From: an uncultured Muribaculaceae bacterium
Lineage (GTDB): Bacteria > Bacteroidota > Bacteroidia > Bacteroidales > Muribaculaceae
Length of the DNA stretch: 64,000 nucleotides
Direction of reading: 5' to 3'
NCBI GenBank assembly: GCA_910589055.1
Contig: CAJURN010000015.1
Span: 1-64,000, forward strand
Below are positions 1 through 8,131 of the stretch, piece after piece. The notes beneath the pieces are model-generated. The model was not told the origin of the DNA, made no database searches, and saw nothing but the letters and a program-made list of their open reading frames with translations. Every line of letters begins with the position of its first letter. Positions within the stretch are counted from its first letter, which is position 1. The position numbers and the translations under genes are program-made.

Positions 1-429
1 ATGTTAATCCGTGGGCGGTTTATCTTTGAGGGATTTTTCCATAACGATGCGGGAGTGTGGCAGTAGCCACTCGACCAAAGAGTTATGGGAAAAGCACCAA
101 AGAGAAACCGGAACTACGGTAATTTTAATATCATATTTAAAACTTTCTTTTAATATCTTCGGAAGAGAATGATAACAATAAAGTTACTTTTGGCTTTCCG
201 TAATACGGAACCCACGGGTTAACTCTTATTGTTAAACACCCTCTTATTCTTGGCAAAGTTAATGATATTTCCTGAAAAAACTTCCCGTTCGCCCGAAAAC
301 TTCCCTTTTTTGGAATTTTAGACAAAGCGGAACTGCGGCTGTTTATTTTGCGCAATCCTGAGGATTACGCTCCTTGTGTTAAATTTCCTCTCTCGGCAAA
401 AATGCAGGTTTATTACCGCTACGCAGTGG
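1..429. other. Left-edge region, no supported gene
   Basis: No convincing coding sequence is visible. Reading from base 1 on the + strand a frame stays open for 21 codons to a TAG at 64-66 and could be the tail of a gene cut by the window edge, but nothing in it is recognisable. Two small inverted repeats occur: GTGGC/GCCAC around 57-70 and TTCCGTA/TACGGAA at 197-211. The 72-codon frame on the minus strand at 137-355 is basic and of low complexity and is probably not a gene. Confidence 0.5.
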
Positions 430-437
430 TATCTTTG
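430..437 (+). promoter_or_regulatory. Promoter -7 element for the DUF4373 gene
   Basis: TATCTTTG fits the Bacteroidetes -7 consensus TAnnTTTG. A T-rich GTTTAT lies about 20 bases upstream in place of a clear TTTG. The expected start point, about 445, falls at the edge of a perfect palindrome (442-466). Confidence 0.6.
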
Positions 438-441
438 CGGA

Positions 442-466
442 ATTAACGATGCCGGGCATCGTTAAT
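442..466. repeat. Perfect 12-bp-arm palindrome in the DUF4373 leader
   Basis: Arms ATTAACGATGCC (442-453) and GGCATCGTTAAT (455-466) are exact reverse complements around a single G. The site starts 4 bases after the -7 box, so it could be an operator or a 5' hairpin. It runs directly into a short row of TTAATCTT-like words (461-491). Confidence 0.75.
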
Positions 467-497
467 CTTTAATCCTTAATCTTTATCTTAAACTACA

Positions 498-1517
498 ATG
501 GCACGGAAAGCAAAAACGGGACTCGATTATTTCCCTCTTGATTCAGATTTTTACAGCGACATACGCCTGCGCCGTCTCACTCGCACGTTCGGATCGGATG
601 CCTTGGGTGTGTACATTATCCTTACAGGCATGATTTATCGCCGCGGCTACTTCCTGCGTTACGACGAAGATGTGTGCTTCTGCGTTGCCGAGACTCTTGG
701 GTGCGACGAGGAGCTCGTTGGCCGTATCGTCGGGGCAAGCGCTGCCGCAGGTATTTTCGACAAGATGATGCTCTTGGAAAATGGAGTGCTGACATCGGTC
801 GATATTCAGGAAACCTATACTGAAATATGCCGGCAGTGTCGCCGCAAGAGCCGCATAAGCGATTTCAGCCTTATCAGTGACGCAGCGGAGGAATCAACAA
901 CAGATGTCAAGCCGGGCGCAGGGGCGAATAATGCGACCGAAAACTCAATTAATGCTGCAGATATTGCGGTAAAGTCCGCGGTAATGCCACAAAAGAAAGA
1001 AAAGGAAATAAAAGAAAAAGAAATTAAACCAAATAGAACTTTCTCTCACGGGAAAGAGCCGCGCGAGCATGAGGATTTTTGGAATGAGTTCTTTTCAGCT
1101 CCTGCGGAGGTGCTTGAGCGTGTCTATGGCAACCTTGCTCTCGAGCCCGACGAGTTCCATGCCCTCGCCTGCGAGGTACGCTCCGAGTGGGATATAGCCC
1201 GACGCACACACCCCGGAGGTTACTCCGACTTCGCTTCGCACCTCATCGCCGCCGTGCGCCGCAAGGCCGCCGACCGTTCAACCGCCGACCGCATCGCTGC
1301 CCACCGTCGCGAGAAATCGCATCAGGCCGCACGCTCCCGCCGACGCGCCGCGCAGGAGCAGGAAAAAACTCAAGGGGGCGCCGAGCCTGCCAACACGCCT
1401 GTCGCAGCCAAGGCCTGGGCGGAAAAGATGGTAGCCGAAGGACTTTCGCCCACCATGACCCCGCTGGAGTATTATAAAGCAAAAGGTGAAGGGGGAAAGG
1501 TGAAAGGTGAAAAGTGA
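498..1517 (+). CDS. DUF4373 (Lin1244/Lin1753-like N-terminus) protein
   Basis: A 339-residue protein. The first ~100 residues (KTGLDYFPLDSDFYSD, then RRLTRTFGSDALGVYIILTG) match the DUF4373 family of Bacteroidetes, which resembles the N-terminal winged-helix region of phage replication-initiation proteins. That points to DNA binding, but no activity is established. The middle carries a Lys/Glu-rich stretch (KKEKEIKEKEIK, about residues 165-176), and the C-terminal third is Arg/Ala-rich and helical, with no second domain I recognise. The last residues (KGEGGKVKGEK) are encoded by a degenerate purine-rich repeat that continues past the stop, so the tail looks recruited from repeat DNA. The gene is monocistronic between its own promoter and that of the beta-galactosidase. 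Start: ATG at 498 after a 50-base leader. Confidence 0.85.
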   Translation: MARKAKTGLDYFPLDSDFYSDIRLRRLTRTFGSDALGVYIILTGMIYRRGYFLRYDEDVCFCVAETLGCDEELVGRIVGASAAAGIFDKMMLLENGVLTSVDIQETYTEICRQCRRKSRISDFSLISDAAEESTTDVKPGAGANNATENSINAADIAVKSAVMPQKKEKEIKEKEIKPNRTFSHGKEPREHEDFWNEFFSAPAEVLERVYGNLALEPDEFHALACEVRSEWDIARRTHPGGYSDFASHLIAAVRRKAADRSTADRIAAHRREKSHQAARSRRRAAQEQEKTQGGAEPANTPVAAKAWAEKMVAEGLSPTMTPLEYYKAKGEGGKVKGEK

Positions 1518-1550
1518 AAGGTGAAGGGTGAAGATTGAAAAGTGAAATGT
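1480..1550 (+). repeat. Degenerate AAAGGTGAA/AAAAGTGAA word array across a stop codon
   Basis: About seven head-to-tail purine-rich words of 7-9 bases (AAAGGTGAA, GGGGGAAAGG, TGAAAGG, TGAAAAG and so on) run from inside the last codons of the DUF4373 gene to about 30 bases past its TGA. The word AAGGTGAAAAG recurs in the array after clpC. Confidence 0.7.
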
Positions 1551-1636
1551 TAAAGGACCGTATATGTTGCCGGATTTGGTAGTTTTATGCTTTTTGCTTA
1601 ATTTTGCAACAGCGGTTACAGTAACAGCCGTTGCAG

Positions 1637-1644
1637 TATCTTTG
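1637..1644 (+). promoter_or_regulatory. Promoter -7 element for the beta-galactosidase gene
   Basis: TATCTTTG, 60 bases before the ATG at 1705. No good -33 TTTG at 19-21 bases spacing is seen. Confidence 0.5.
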
Positions 1645-1704
1645 TGGACTCTCCGATGCAATGGTGCATTAACTGAAATTCATTATTAACCTTTTATTAT
1701 AATC

Positions 1705-4700
1705 ATGAGAAAATCTGTCCTGACTCTCGGACTGCTTTCCATTGCGGCTGTGGCGCCCGCTCAGACCATGAAGGAATGGCAGGATCCGAATGTCAACGAA
1801 GTGAACCGTGCCCCGATGCATGCAGCGTATTTCGCCTTCGAAAACGATGCGGCGGCACGAAAAGGCGTAAAAGAAAATTCCGACAATTTCATGACCCTCA
1901 ACGGAACGTGGAAGTTCAACTGGGTGAAGGATGCCGACAGCCGTCCGACCGATTTCTGGAAGCCCGGATTCAACGACCGCGGCTGGGCCGACATGCCTGT
2001 GCCCGGAGTATGGGAACTGAACGGCTATGGCGATCCGCTATATGTAAACACCGGATACGCCTGGCGCGAGCAGTTCAAGAACAATCCTCCCGAAGTTCCG
2101 GTGGCTAACAACCACGTGGGCTCATACCGCAAGACCGTGCACATTCCCGCCTCTTGGAAGGGCAAGGACATCGTGGCTCATTTCGGTTCTGTGACTTCGA
2201 ACATCTATCTGTGGGTCAACGGCAAGTTCGTGGGCTACGGCGAAGACAGCAAGCTCGAGAGCGAATTTGACCTCACTCCCTATCTCAAGCCCGGCCAGGA
2301 TAATCTCATAGCTTTCCAGGTGTTCCGCTGGAACGACGGAACTTATCTTGAAGACCAGGATTTCTTCCGTTTCAGCGGTGTGGGACGCGATTGCTACCTC
2401 TATGCCCGCGACAAGAACCGCATCGAAGACATCCGCGTGACTCCCGACCTCGATTCCGTCTACAAGAACGGAACACTCGCAGTTGACCTGAAGATGAAAG
2501 GCAACCGCCCTGTCGAGCTTACCCTTGTGGATGCCGACGGCAAGGAAGTTGCCAAAGCCGATGCCAAGGCCGGAAAGACTGTCCTTGACATTGCCGCTCC
2601 TGAAAAATGGTCGGCTGAATCGCCGTATCTCTACACGCTCTATGCCAAGGTGAAAGGCTCCGACGAGGTGATTCCCGTGAAGGTAGGTTTCCGCAAAATC
2701 GAACTCAAAGGCGCGCAGGTGCTTGTCAACGGTCAGCCCGTGCTCTTCAAGGGTGCCGACCGTCACGAACTCGACCCCGATGGCGGATATGTCGTTTCGC
2801 CCGAGCGTATGCTTCAGGATATCAAGCTGATGAAGGAGTTCAATATCAATGCCGTGCGTACCTGTCACTATCCCGACGACAATCTGTGGTATGACCTGTG
2901 CGACGAACACGGAATCTATGTCATTGCTGAGGCCAACCTCGAATCCCACGGAATGGGCTACAAGGACAAGACCCTCGCAAAGAACGCATCTTACAAGAAG
3001 GCTCACCTCGAGCGCAACCAGCGCAATGTTCAGCGCAACTTCAACCATCCCTCGGTGATTTTCTGGTCGCTCGGAAATGAAGCCGGTGACGGCGACAACT
3101 TCGTGGCCGCATACGAATGGGTGAAGAACACCGACCCCTCGCGTGCCGTGCAGTACGAGCAGGCAAAGCAGAAGGAGCATACCGATATTTTCTGCCCGAT
3201 GTATTATAATTACGAATTGACCGAGGCCTACGGCAAGGATTCATCCAAGACCAAACCGCTTATCCAATGCGAGTATGCTCATGCGATGGGCAACTCGATG
3301 GGCGGCTTCAAGGAGTATTGGGACCTTTACCGCAAGTATCCCAACCTCCAGGGCGGATTTATTTGGGACTTCGTGGACCAGTCAATCCGTTGGAAAACTC
3401 CCGAAGGAAAGACTTTCTACGGCTACGGCGGCGATTTCAACCGTTACGATGCCAGCGACAACAATTTCTGCAACAACGGTCTTGTAAGCCCCGACCGCGT
3501 GCCGAATCCCCATATGTATGAGGTGGGACGCATCTATCAGAACATCTGGACAACTCCCGGCGACCTCTCCAAGGGCGAAGTCAAGATTTACAACGAAAAC
3601 TTCTTCCGCAACCTCAACGATTATGCCCTGGTGTGGAAGGTGCTGAAAAACGGCAAGGTCGTTCGTTCCGGACGCATCGAAAATCTCGACGTGGCTCCGC
3701 AACAGACAAAGTCGGTGAACATTGATTTCGGTCACGTGTGCGACTGCGCCGAATGGCTTCTTGATGTGGCATATGAGCTGAAACGTCCCGACGGTGTCCT
3801 TCCTGTGGGATATGCTGTTGCCAAAGATCAGATAGTTCTCCGCCCCTATAAGGCTTCCGAGCCTGCCATCGCCAACGCGGCAGAGAAAAATGTGGCTGTG
3901 GAAGTTCCCGAGATTGTCGAGAACGACCGCAACTACCTTATCGTAAAAGGTACGGGATACGACGTGGAATTCAGCCGCAAGGATGGTTTCATGATGAAGT
4001 ATCAGGCTGCCGGAATGGACTTCCTCAAGGACGGCTCCAAACTCACGCCCAACTTCTGGCGTGCGGCCACCGACAATGACATGGGCGCGAAACTCCCGCA
4101 GGAATACGCCGCATGGAAGCATCCCGAGTTCAAGCTGAAATCCCTCACCGGCGAACTCAACGCCGACGGCCTCGCCGTGGTAAAGGCTGAATACGACATG
4201 CCTTCGGTTTCCGGACAGCTCACCATGACATACGTAATCAACAACGAAGGTGCGGTGAAGGTGACTGAGGATTTCAAGGCCGACAAGGCTGCGAAAGTGT
4301 CGGGTCTCTACCGTTTCGGTGTGCAGATGCCCATGCCTGTTGAATTTGACGAAATCGAATTCTACGGACGCGGACCCGGCGAGAACTATGTTGACCGCAA
4401 CAACAGTGCCGACCTCGGACTTTACCGCCAGAAGGTAGCCGACCAGTTCTATTCCTACATCCGCCCGCAGGAAAACGGCAACAAGACCGACATTCGTGTT
4501 TGGCGTCAGCTCAACAAGGGTGGTAACGGCCTTGAGATAGTAGCAGCCGCGCCATTCTCGGCTTCGGCGCTCAACTATACCATCGAGTCGCTTGACGACG
4601 GTGTGGAAAAAGGTCAGAGCCATTCGGAACTCGTTGAGAAATCCGACCTTACCAATCTCCTGCTCGACAAGGCTCAGATGGGTCTCGGATGTGTCGACAG

Positions 4701-4791
4701 CTGGAAGTCGCGCCCCCTGGAGAAGTATCAGCTTCCCTACGGCGACTACACATTCACCTTCATGCTCACCCCCGTGAAGCATAAGCTCTAA
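1705..4791 (+). CDS. lacZ: Secreted glycoside hydrolase family 2 beta-galactosidase (LacZ type)
   Basis: A 1028-residue enzyme that cleaves terminal beta-galactosides, close in length to E. coli LacZ. It starts with a signal peptide (MRKSVLTLGLLSIAAVAPAQ), so it should act in the periplasm or envelope rather than the cytosol. Domain order is the GH2 sugar-binding domain, an Ig-like sandwich, the TIM barrel and a C-terminal LacZ-type beta-sandwich (about 740-1025). The acid/base Glu is E459 in SLGNEAGDGDN and the nucleophile is E523 in IQCEYAHAMGN. The barrel motifs FKGADRHELDPDGG and VRTCHYPDD are intact. No SusC/SusD pair, regulator or other glycosidase is nearby, so it is not part of a polysaccharide utilisation locus within this window. 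It has its own -7 box, and the 3' side opens into a long palindromic intergenic region. Confidence 0.95.
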   Translation: MRKSVLTLGLLSIAAVAPAQTMKEWQDPNVNEVNRAPMHAAYFAFENDAAARKGVKENSDNFMTLNGTWKFNWVKDADSRPTDFWKPGFNDRGWADMPVPGVWELNGYGDPLYVNTGYAWREQFKNNPPEVPVANNHVGSYRKTVHIPASWKGKDIVAHFGSVTSNIYLWVNGKFVGYGEDSKLESEFDLTPYLKPGQDNLIAFQVFRWNDGTYLEDQDFFRFSGVGRDCYLYARDKNRIEDIRVTPDLDSVYKNGTLAVDLKMKGNRPVELTLVDADGKEVAKADAKAGKTVLDIAAPEKWSAESPYLYTLYAKVKGSDEVIPVKVGFRKIELKGAQVLVNGQPVLFKGADRHELDPDGGYVVSPERMLQDIKLMKEFNINAVRTCHYPDDNLWYDLCDEHGIYVIAEANLESHGMGYKDKTLAKNASYKKAHLERNQRNVQRNFNHPSVIFWSLGNEAGDGDNFVAAYEWVKNTDPSRAVQYEQAKQKEHTDIFCPMYYNYELTEAYGKDSSKTKPLIQCEYAHAMGNSMGGFKEYWDLYRKYPNLQGGFIWDFVDQSIRWKTPEGKTFYGYGGDFNRYDASDNNFCNNGLVSPDRVPNPHMYEVGRIYQNIWTTPGDLSKGEVKIYNENFFRNLNDYALVWKVLKNGKVVRSGRIENLDVAPQQTKSVNIDFGHVCDCAEWLLDVAYELKRPDGVLPVGYAVAKDQIVLRPYKASEPAIANAAEKNVAVEVPEIVENDRNYLIVKGTGYDVEFSRKDGFMMKYQAAGMDFLKDGSKLTPNFWRAATDNDMGAKLPQEYAAWKHPEFKLKSLTGELNADGLAVVKAEYDMPSVSGQLTMTYVINNEGAVKVTEDFKADKAAKVSGLYRFGVQMPMPVEFDEIEFYGRGPGENYVDRNNSADLGLYRQKVADQFYSYIRPQENGNKTDIRVWRQLNKGGNGLEIVAAAPFSASALNYTIESLDDGVEKGQSHSELVEKSDLTNLLLDKAQMGLGCVDSWKSRPLEKYQLPYGDYTFTFMLTPVKHKL

Positions 4792-5280
4792 ATACAGGCA
4801 ATAAGGTAATGAAAGGCCAAAAGGCAAGATAATACCGAGCCTTCAGCAATATAGCAGTTATTGAGGGTGTTGCAAAACATCCAACATGTGCTTAAGATAT
4901 AGCCGCAAACGTGCGTTCGCAGAACGTCGATTAGTAGGGACGTGCCTTTGGCACGTGATGAAAGCACATATCGTGCGTTCGCAGAACGCTGATTATTTAG
5001 TAACCGGGTACACCGTAGGCTTTTAGCCGGAGGTGTGCCCGGTTAATCATATATCTATATTGGCGTCCGTGGACGCCGGAATCAGAGCAAAATCATTACC
5101 CATATTACTTATACTATGACTCCGACGTCCATGCGGACGTCATGGATAGTGGTATTTCTTGCCGGGCACACCTGCGCCAAGGCTCCGGTGTACCCGGTTA
5201 CGGAATAATCCACGTCCTCCGGACGTGCGTATCCGTCCACTAATTTATTTTAGCAAACAGCAATATATTATTTATGCGTA
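4792..5280. other. Gene-free 560-bp gap filled with hairpins
   Basis: No coding frame is supported between the beta-galactosidase stop and udk. Right after the stop come purine-rich words (GGCAATAAGG, AAAGGCC, AAAGGCAAG, about 4795-4829) like those after clpC. At 4858 begins TTATTGAGGGTGTTGCA, the same end sequence as the MITE-like element at 24189-24330. Eight small palindromes then follow (4914-5227, listed separately). Confidence 0.7.
4858..5227. repeat. Cluster of eight short palindromes (REP/MITE-like mosaic)
   Basis: In order: CGTTC-GCA-GAACG at 4914-4926; ACGTGCC-TTT-GGCACGT at 4940-4956; a second CGTTC-GCA-GAACG at 4976-4988; AACCGGG...CCCGGTT at 5002-5044; GGCGTCC-GT-GGACGCC at 5062-5077; GACGTCC-ATGC-GGACGTC at 5124-5141; CCGGG...CCCGG at 5162-5197; CACGTCC-TCC-GGACGTG at 5211-5227. 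The 17-mer CGTGCGTTCGCAGAACG occurs exactly twice (4910 and 4972). The two CCGGG hairpins are inverted versions of each other. The left end (4858-4905) resembles 24189-24235. Confidence 0.8.
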
Positions 5281-5308
5281 ACAGAGCCGTTGTTTGCGGA
5301 AAAATTTG

Positions 5309-5316
5309 TAATTTCG
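5309..5316 (+). promoter_or_regulatory. Probable -7 element for udk-lptB
   Basis: TAATTTCG, one base off TAnnTTTG, 33 bases before the udk ATG; TTG at 5290-5292 is a weak -33 candidate with a short spacer. Confidence 0.4.
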
Positions 5317-5348
5317 TGGCATAAACAACTTCTAAAGAAAAAATATCC

Positions 5349-5960
5349 ATGATCGTCATAGGAATCGCCGGTGGCACCGGTTCAGGCAAGACCACTGTCG
5401 TCAACAAGATAATCAACAGTTTCCCCGCCGGGGAAGTGGCTGTGATGCCCCAGGACTCATATTATAAGGATTCAAGCCATATCCCGCCGGAAGAACGCAG
5501 CAAAATCAATTTCGACGAACCCGCAGCCATCGAGTGGACTCTGCTTGTGGATCATCTGCAGAAACTGAAAAACGGCGAGACGATACAGATGCCCACTTAT
5601 TCCTATCTCACCTGTACACGCCAGCCCGAGACAGTGGAAGTGCGCCCTTGTGACGTCGTGATAGTGGAGGGTATCCTTGTGCTCACCGACCCCGTGCTGC
5701 GCGACATGATGGATGTGAAGGTGTTTGTTGACGCTGATGCCGACGACCGTCTTATCCGAGTGATTGCCCGCGACTGCATCGAGCGCGGTCGCACTCCCCA
5801 GATGGTAATCGACCGCTATCAGGACGTGCTCAAGCCCATGCACTGCCAGTATATCGAGCCGTCGAAGCGTTTCGCCGACCTGATTGTTCCGCAGGGCGGA
5901 AGCAATACCGTGGCAATCAATCTTCTCACCGATTACATAGACAGCCGTCTCAAGCGATAG
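5349..5960 (+). CDS. udk: Uridine kinase
   Basis: A 203-residue cytosolic kinase that phosphorylates uridine (and cytidine) to UMP (CMP) in pyrimidine salvage. The P-loop GIAGGTGSGKTTVV is at residues 5-18. The substrate-side motif PQDSYYKDSS and the segment VIVEGILVLTDPVLRDMMDVKVFVDADADDRLIRVIARD are typical of the Udk family, and the length is normal. The stop is one base before the next ATG (lptB at 5962), so the two genes are probably co-transcribed and translationally coupled. Functional linkage between pyrimidine salvage and LPS export is not obvious. Confidence 0.95.
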   Translation: MIVIGIAGGTGSGKTTVVNKIINSFPAGEVAVMPQDSYYKDSSHIPPEERSKINFDEPAAIEWTLLVDHLQKLKNGETIQMPTYSYLTCTRQPETVEVRPCDVVIVEGILVLTDPVLRDMMDVKVFVDADADDRLIRVIARDCIERGRTPQMVIDRYQDVLKPMHCQYIEPSKRFADLIVPQGGSNTVAINLLTDYIDSRLKR

Positions 5961-5961
5961 T

Positions 5962-6846
5962 ATGGGAGTAGTGTACACGCGCGACAACGACAGCGCCAAG
6001 GAAGAATCAATCCCCACGCCTTTCGAGCAGGACGACCGCAACGAGCTTACCGTCGAGGTAGACGAAATCGTTGAGGATATTCCTCAGGAGGAAGTGTCTG
6101 AGGAGATGGTGCTTCGTACCGATAATCTTGTGAAGAAGTACGGCAAGCGTACGGTCGTCAATCACGTGTCAATCAATGTGACTCAGGGTGAGATTGTGGG
6201 GCTTCTCGGACCGAACGGTGCCGGTAAGACAACGACATTCTACATGACCGTGGGGCTTGTGCAGCCGAATGAGGGTCAAATATTCCTCAACGACCTCAAC
6301 ATCACCAAGCTCCCGATGTACAAGCGTGCGCAGATCGGTATCGGTTATCTGCCACAGGAGGCGTCGGTGTTCCGCAAGATGAGTGTCGAAGACAATATCC
6401 GTTCCGTGCTCCAGATGACTAACAAGCCCGCGGAGTACCAGAAGGAAAAACTCGAAAGTCTCATTGCCGAATTCCGTCTTCAGAAAGTGCGCAAGAACCT
6501 CGGCGACCAGCTTTCCGGAGGTGAACGCCGCCGTACCGAAATCGCGCGTTGTCTTGCCATCGACCCGAAATTCATCATGCTCGACGAGCCATTTGCCGGA
6601 GTAGACCCTATTGCGGTGGAGGACATTCAGTCGATTGTGTACAAGCTCAAGAAAAAAAATATCGGCATACTTATCACCGACCACAACGCCCAGGAAACAT
6701 TGCGTATCACCGACCGTGCATATCTCCTGTTTGAAGGCCGTATTCTCTTCCAGGGAACATCCGAGGAGCTTTCCGAGAATCCGGTTGTGCGTGAGAAATA
6801 TCTTGGCCGCAACTTCCTTTTCTATCGCAAGAAATTCGAGGATTAA
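5962..6846 (+). CDS. lptB: LPS export ABC transporter ATP-binding protein LptB
   Basis: The ATPase of the LptBFG complex, which extracts lipopolysaccharide from the inner membrane and feeds the LptC-A-D bridge. The 294-residue product has Walker A GLLGPNGAGKTT, signature LSGGERRRTEIARCLA, Walker B FIMLDEPFAGVD and the H-loop ITDHNAQETL. The family normally begins at a point equivalent to residue 49 (MVLRTDNLVKKYGKRTVV). The 48 residues before it are strongly acidic (many Glu/Asp) and are not part of the usual fold. An ATG at 6106 preceded by GAGGAG could be an internal start. I keep 5962 because it abuts the udk stop and the acidic segment stays in frame. The membrane partners lptF/G are not in the window. 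Confidence 0.93.
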   Translation: MGVVYTRDNDSAKEESIPTPFEQDDRNELTVEVDEIVEDIPQEEVSEEMVLRTDNLVKKYGKRTVVNHVSINVTQGEIVGLLGPNGAGKTTTFYMTVGLVQPNEGQIFLNDLNITKLPMYKRAQIGIGYLPQEASVFRKMSVEDNIRSVLQMTNKPAEYQKEKLESLIAEFRLQKVRKNLGDQLSGGERRRTEIARCLAIDPKFIMLDEPFAGVDPIAVEDIQSIVYKLKKKNIGILITDHNAQETLRITDRAYLLFEGRILFQGTSEELSENPVVREKYLGRNFLFYRKKFED

Positions 6847-6868
6847 TACCTTGATTGCCCTTAAATAT

Positions 6869-7978
6869 ATGAAACTTAATCTCTCTTCTGCCTTGAAATC
6901 CATACTGGCGGCTGCCGTACTGTCAGCTTCCGGATTTAATGCTGATGCCTGCACCTCGATGATTGTCAGCGGGAAAGCGTCTCTTTCGGGACGCCCTATG
7001 CTGTGGAAACACCGCGACACGGGTGCCGACCATAATTTCATGGCACGCGTCGATGCCGACTCGTCGCGCCCCGGCTCAATCGGTTACGTGGGCTTGTTCA
7101 ACGGCGACGATACCTCGTTGCGCGAGGCTTGGATGGGAATGAATGATGAGGGATTCGCAATCATGAACACTGCATCCTACAATCTTGCCCCTGATACGAC
7201 CGACTATAAGGACCGTGAGGGCATAGTGATGTCGGAGGCATTGCGCAGTTGCCGCACGGTCGATGATTTCGAGAACCTGCTCATGCGCCTGCCCAAACCG
7301 CTTGGAGTGCAGGCCAATTTCGGCGTGCTGGATGCGACGGGCGCCGGGGCTTATTTTGAGACCGACGATTATTCATACACCAAATATCCTCTTGAGGAAT
7401 CGCCAACCGGAGTACTTGTCAGAACCAATTATTCCTTCTCCGGCAATGACTTTGACGGCTACGGATATATCCGCTACGAAAATGTCGAGGAAATCCTTGG
7501 CGACAGAATAGCTTCGCGTAGTTTTATTCCGGCATGTTTTACGGAAGACATGTCGAGGTGTTTCTATAACTCCCGTCTCGGCTACAATCCCGAAACGATG
7601 GGCGACTCCTGGGCTGTGGATCAGGATTTCGTTCCGCGTTCAATCTCCACGGCATCCATTGTGATTGAAGGCCTGCTTCCGGGCGAATCGCCCGACGCCA
7701 TGGTGATGTGGACGGCACTCGGCTATCCTCCCTGCTCGCATGTCGAGCCTGTGTTTCTTGATTCCATTCCGGAGGATTTGCAGGCCACCGGACCGGAATT
7801 CCGCAGCAAAGCGTGCGACCGGGCGATGGAGCTTAAAGAAAAGGTGTTTCCGATAGTTCGCGGCAGCGGACCCCGCTATATAAATCTTGACGCCCTCCGT
7901 CCGATCATGGAAGAAGAGCGTCAGAAATCTCTTGACGGCTACCGCCGCGGCAACCTCGCCCGCACTGCGCGCCGTTAA
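6869..7978 (+). CDS. Exported C45-like N-terminal-nucleophile amide hydrolase
   Basis: A 369-residue protein beginning MKLNLSSALKSILAAAVLSA, with a signal peptide ending near FNADA. Cleavage there would expose Cys as the first residue of the mature enzyme (CTSMIVSGKASLSGRPMLWK), the arrangement expected of Ntn hydrolases of the acyl-CoA:6-APA acyltransferase/C45 type. The segments WMGMNDEGFAIMNTASYNL and GVLDATGAGAYFET match that fold. Substrates of the Bacteroidetes members are unknown; related families cleave linear amide bonds, and bile-salt hydrolases are only distant cousins. The frame stays open upstream into lptB, but the ATG at 6869, 23 bases after the lptB stop, is the only start consistent with a signal peptide. 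It may be the last gene of the udk-lptB transcript. Confidence 0.8.
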   Translation: MKLNLSSALKSILAAAVLSASGFNADACTSMIVSGKASLSGRPMLWKHRDTGADHNFMARVDADSSRPGSIGYVGLFNGDDTSLREAWMGMNDEGFAIMNTASYNLAPDTTDYKDREGIVMSEALRSCRTVDDFENLLMRLPKPLGVQANFGVLDATGAGAYFETDDYSYTKYPLEESPTGVLVRTNYSFSGNDFDGYGYIRYENVEEILGDRIASRSFIPACFTEDMSRCFYNSRLGYNPETMGDSWAVDQDFVPRSISTASIVIEGLLPGESPDAMVMWTALGYPPCSHVEPVFLDSIPEDLQATGPEFRSKACDRAMELKEKVFPIVRGSGPRYINLDALRPIMEEERQKSLDGYRRGNLARTARR

Positions 7979-8003
7979 TGCTTGTCCGGATTGGGGGAAG
8001 TAA

Positions 8004-8130
8004 AAAGATTAAAGATTAAGGATTAGGGATTAATGGGTAAAACGCTAAAATAAGGCCATGCTCTATAATCTTTAATCCCTTGTTTAATCTTTCCTCCCCT
8101 GTTTAATCTTTAATCTTTCCTCCTTAATTC
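8004..8130. repeat. Inverted GATTAA-word array between convergent genes
   Basis: The left arm (8004-8034) consists of AAAGATTAAAGATTAAGG-type words; the right arm (8066-8128) carries the complementary TTTAATC(C/T)-TTTAATCTTT words. A transcript from either side could fold into a long A/U-rich hairpin, so this may terminate both the C45-like gene (+) and aguB (-). The same word (TTAATCTTTAATCC) occurs at 461-491. Confidence 0.7.
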
Positions 8131-8131
8131 C

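Noticed and set aside
84..152. 22-codon ORF starting ATGGGAAAAGCACC
   Set aside because: No promoter, no hairpin, no recognisable composition; too short to support.
137..355. 72-codon minus-strand frame near the left edge
   Set aside because: Basic, no signal or domain, no promoter match upstream; probably chance.
3382..4827. 481-codon open frame antisense to the beta-galactosidase gene
   Set aside because: It is wholly antisense to a clear GH2 gene; the long frame is a by-product of strongly biased third positions in the real gene. No domain is recognisable.
4910..5227. CRISPR-like array of palindromic repeats
   Set aside because: Only one 17-mer is repeated exactly and only twice; spacing is irregular, hairpins differ, and there are no cas genes.
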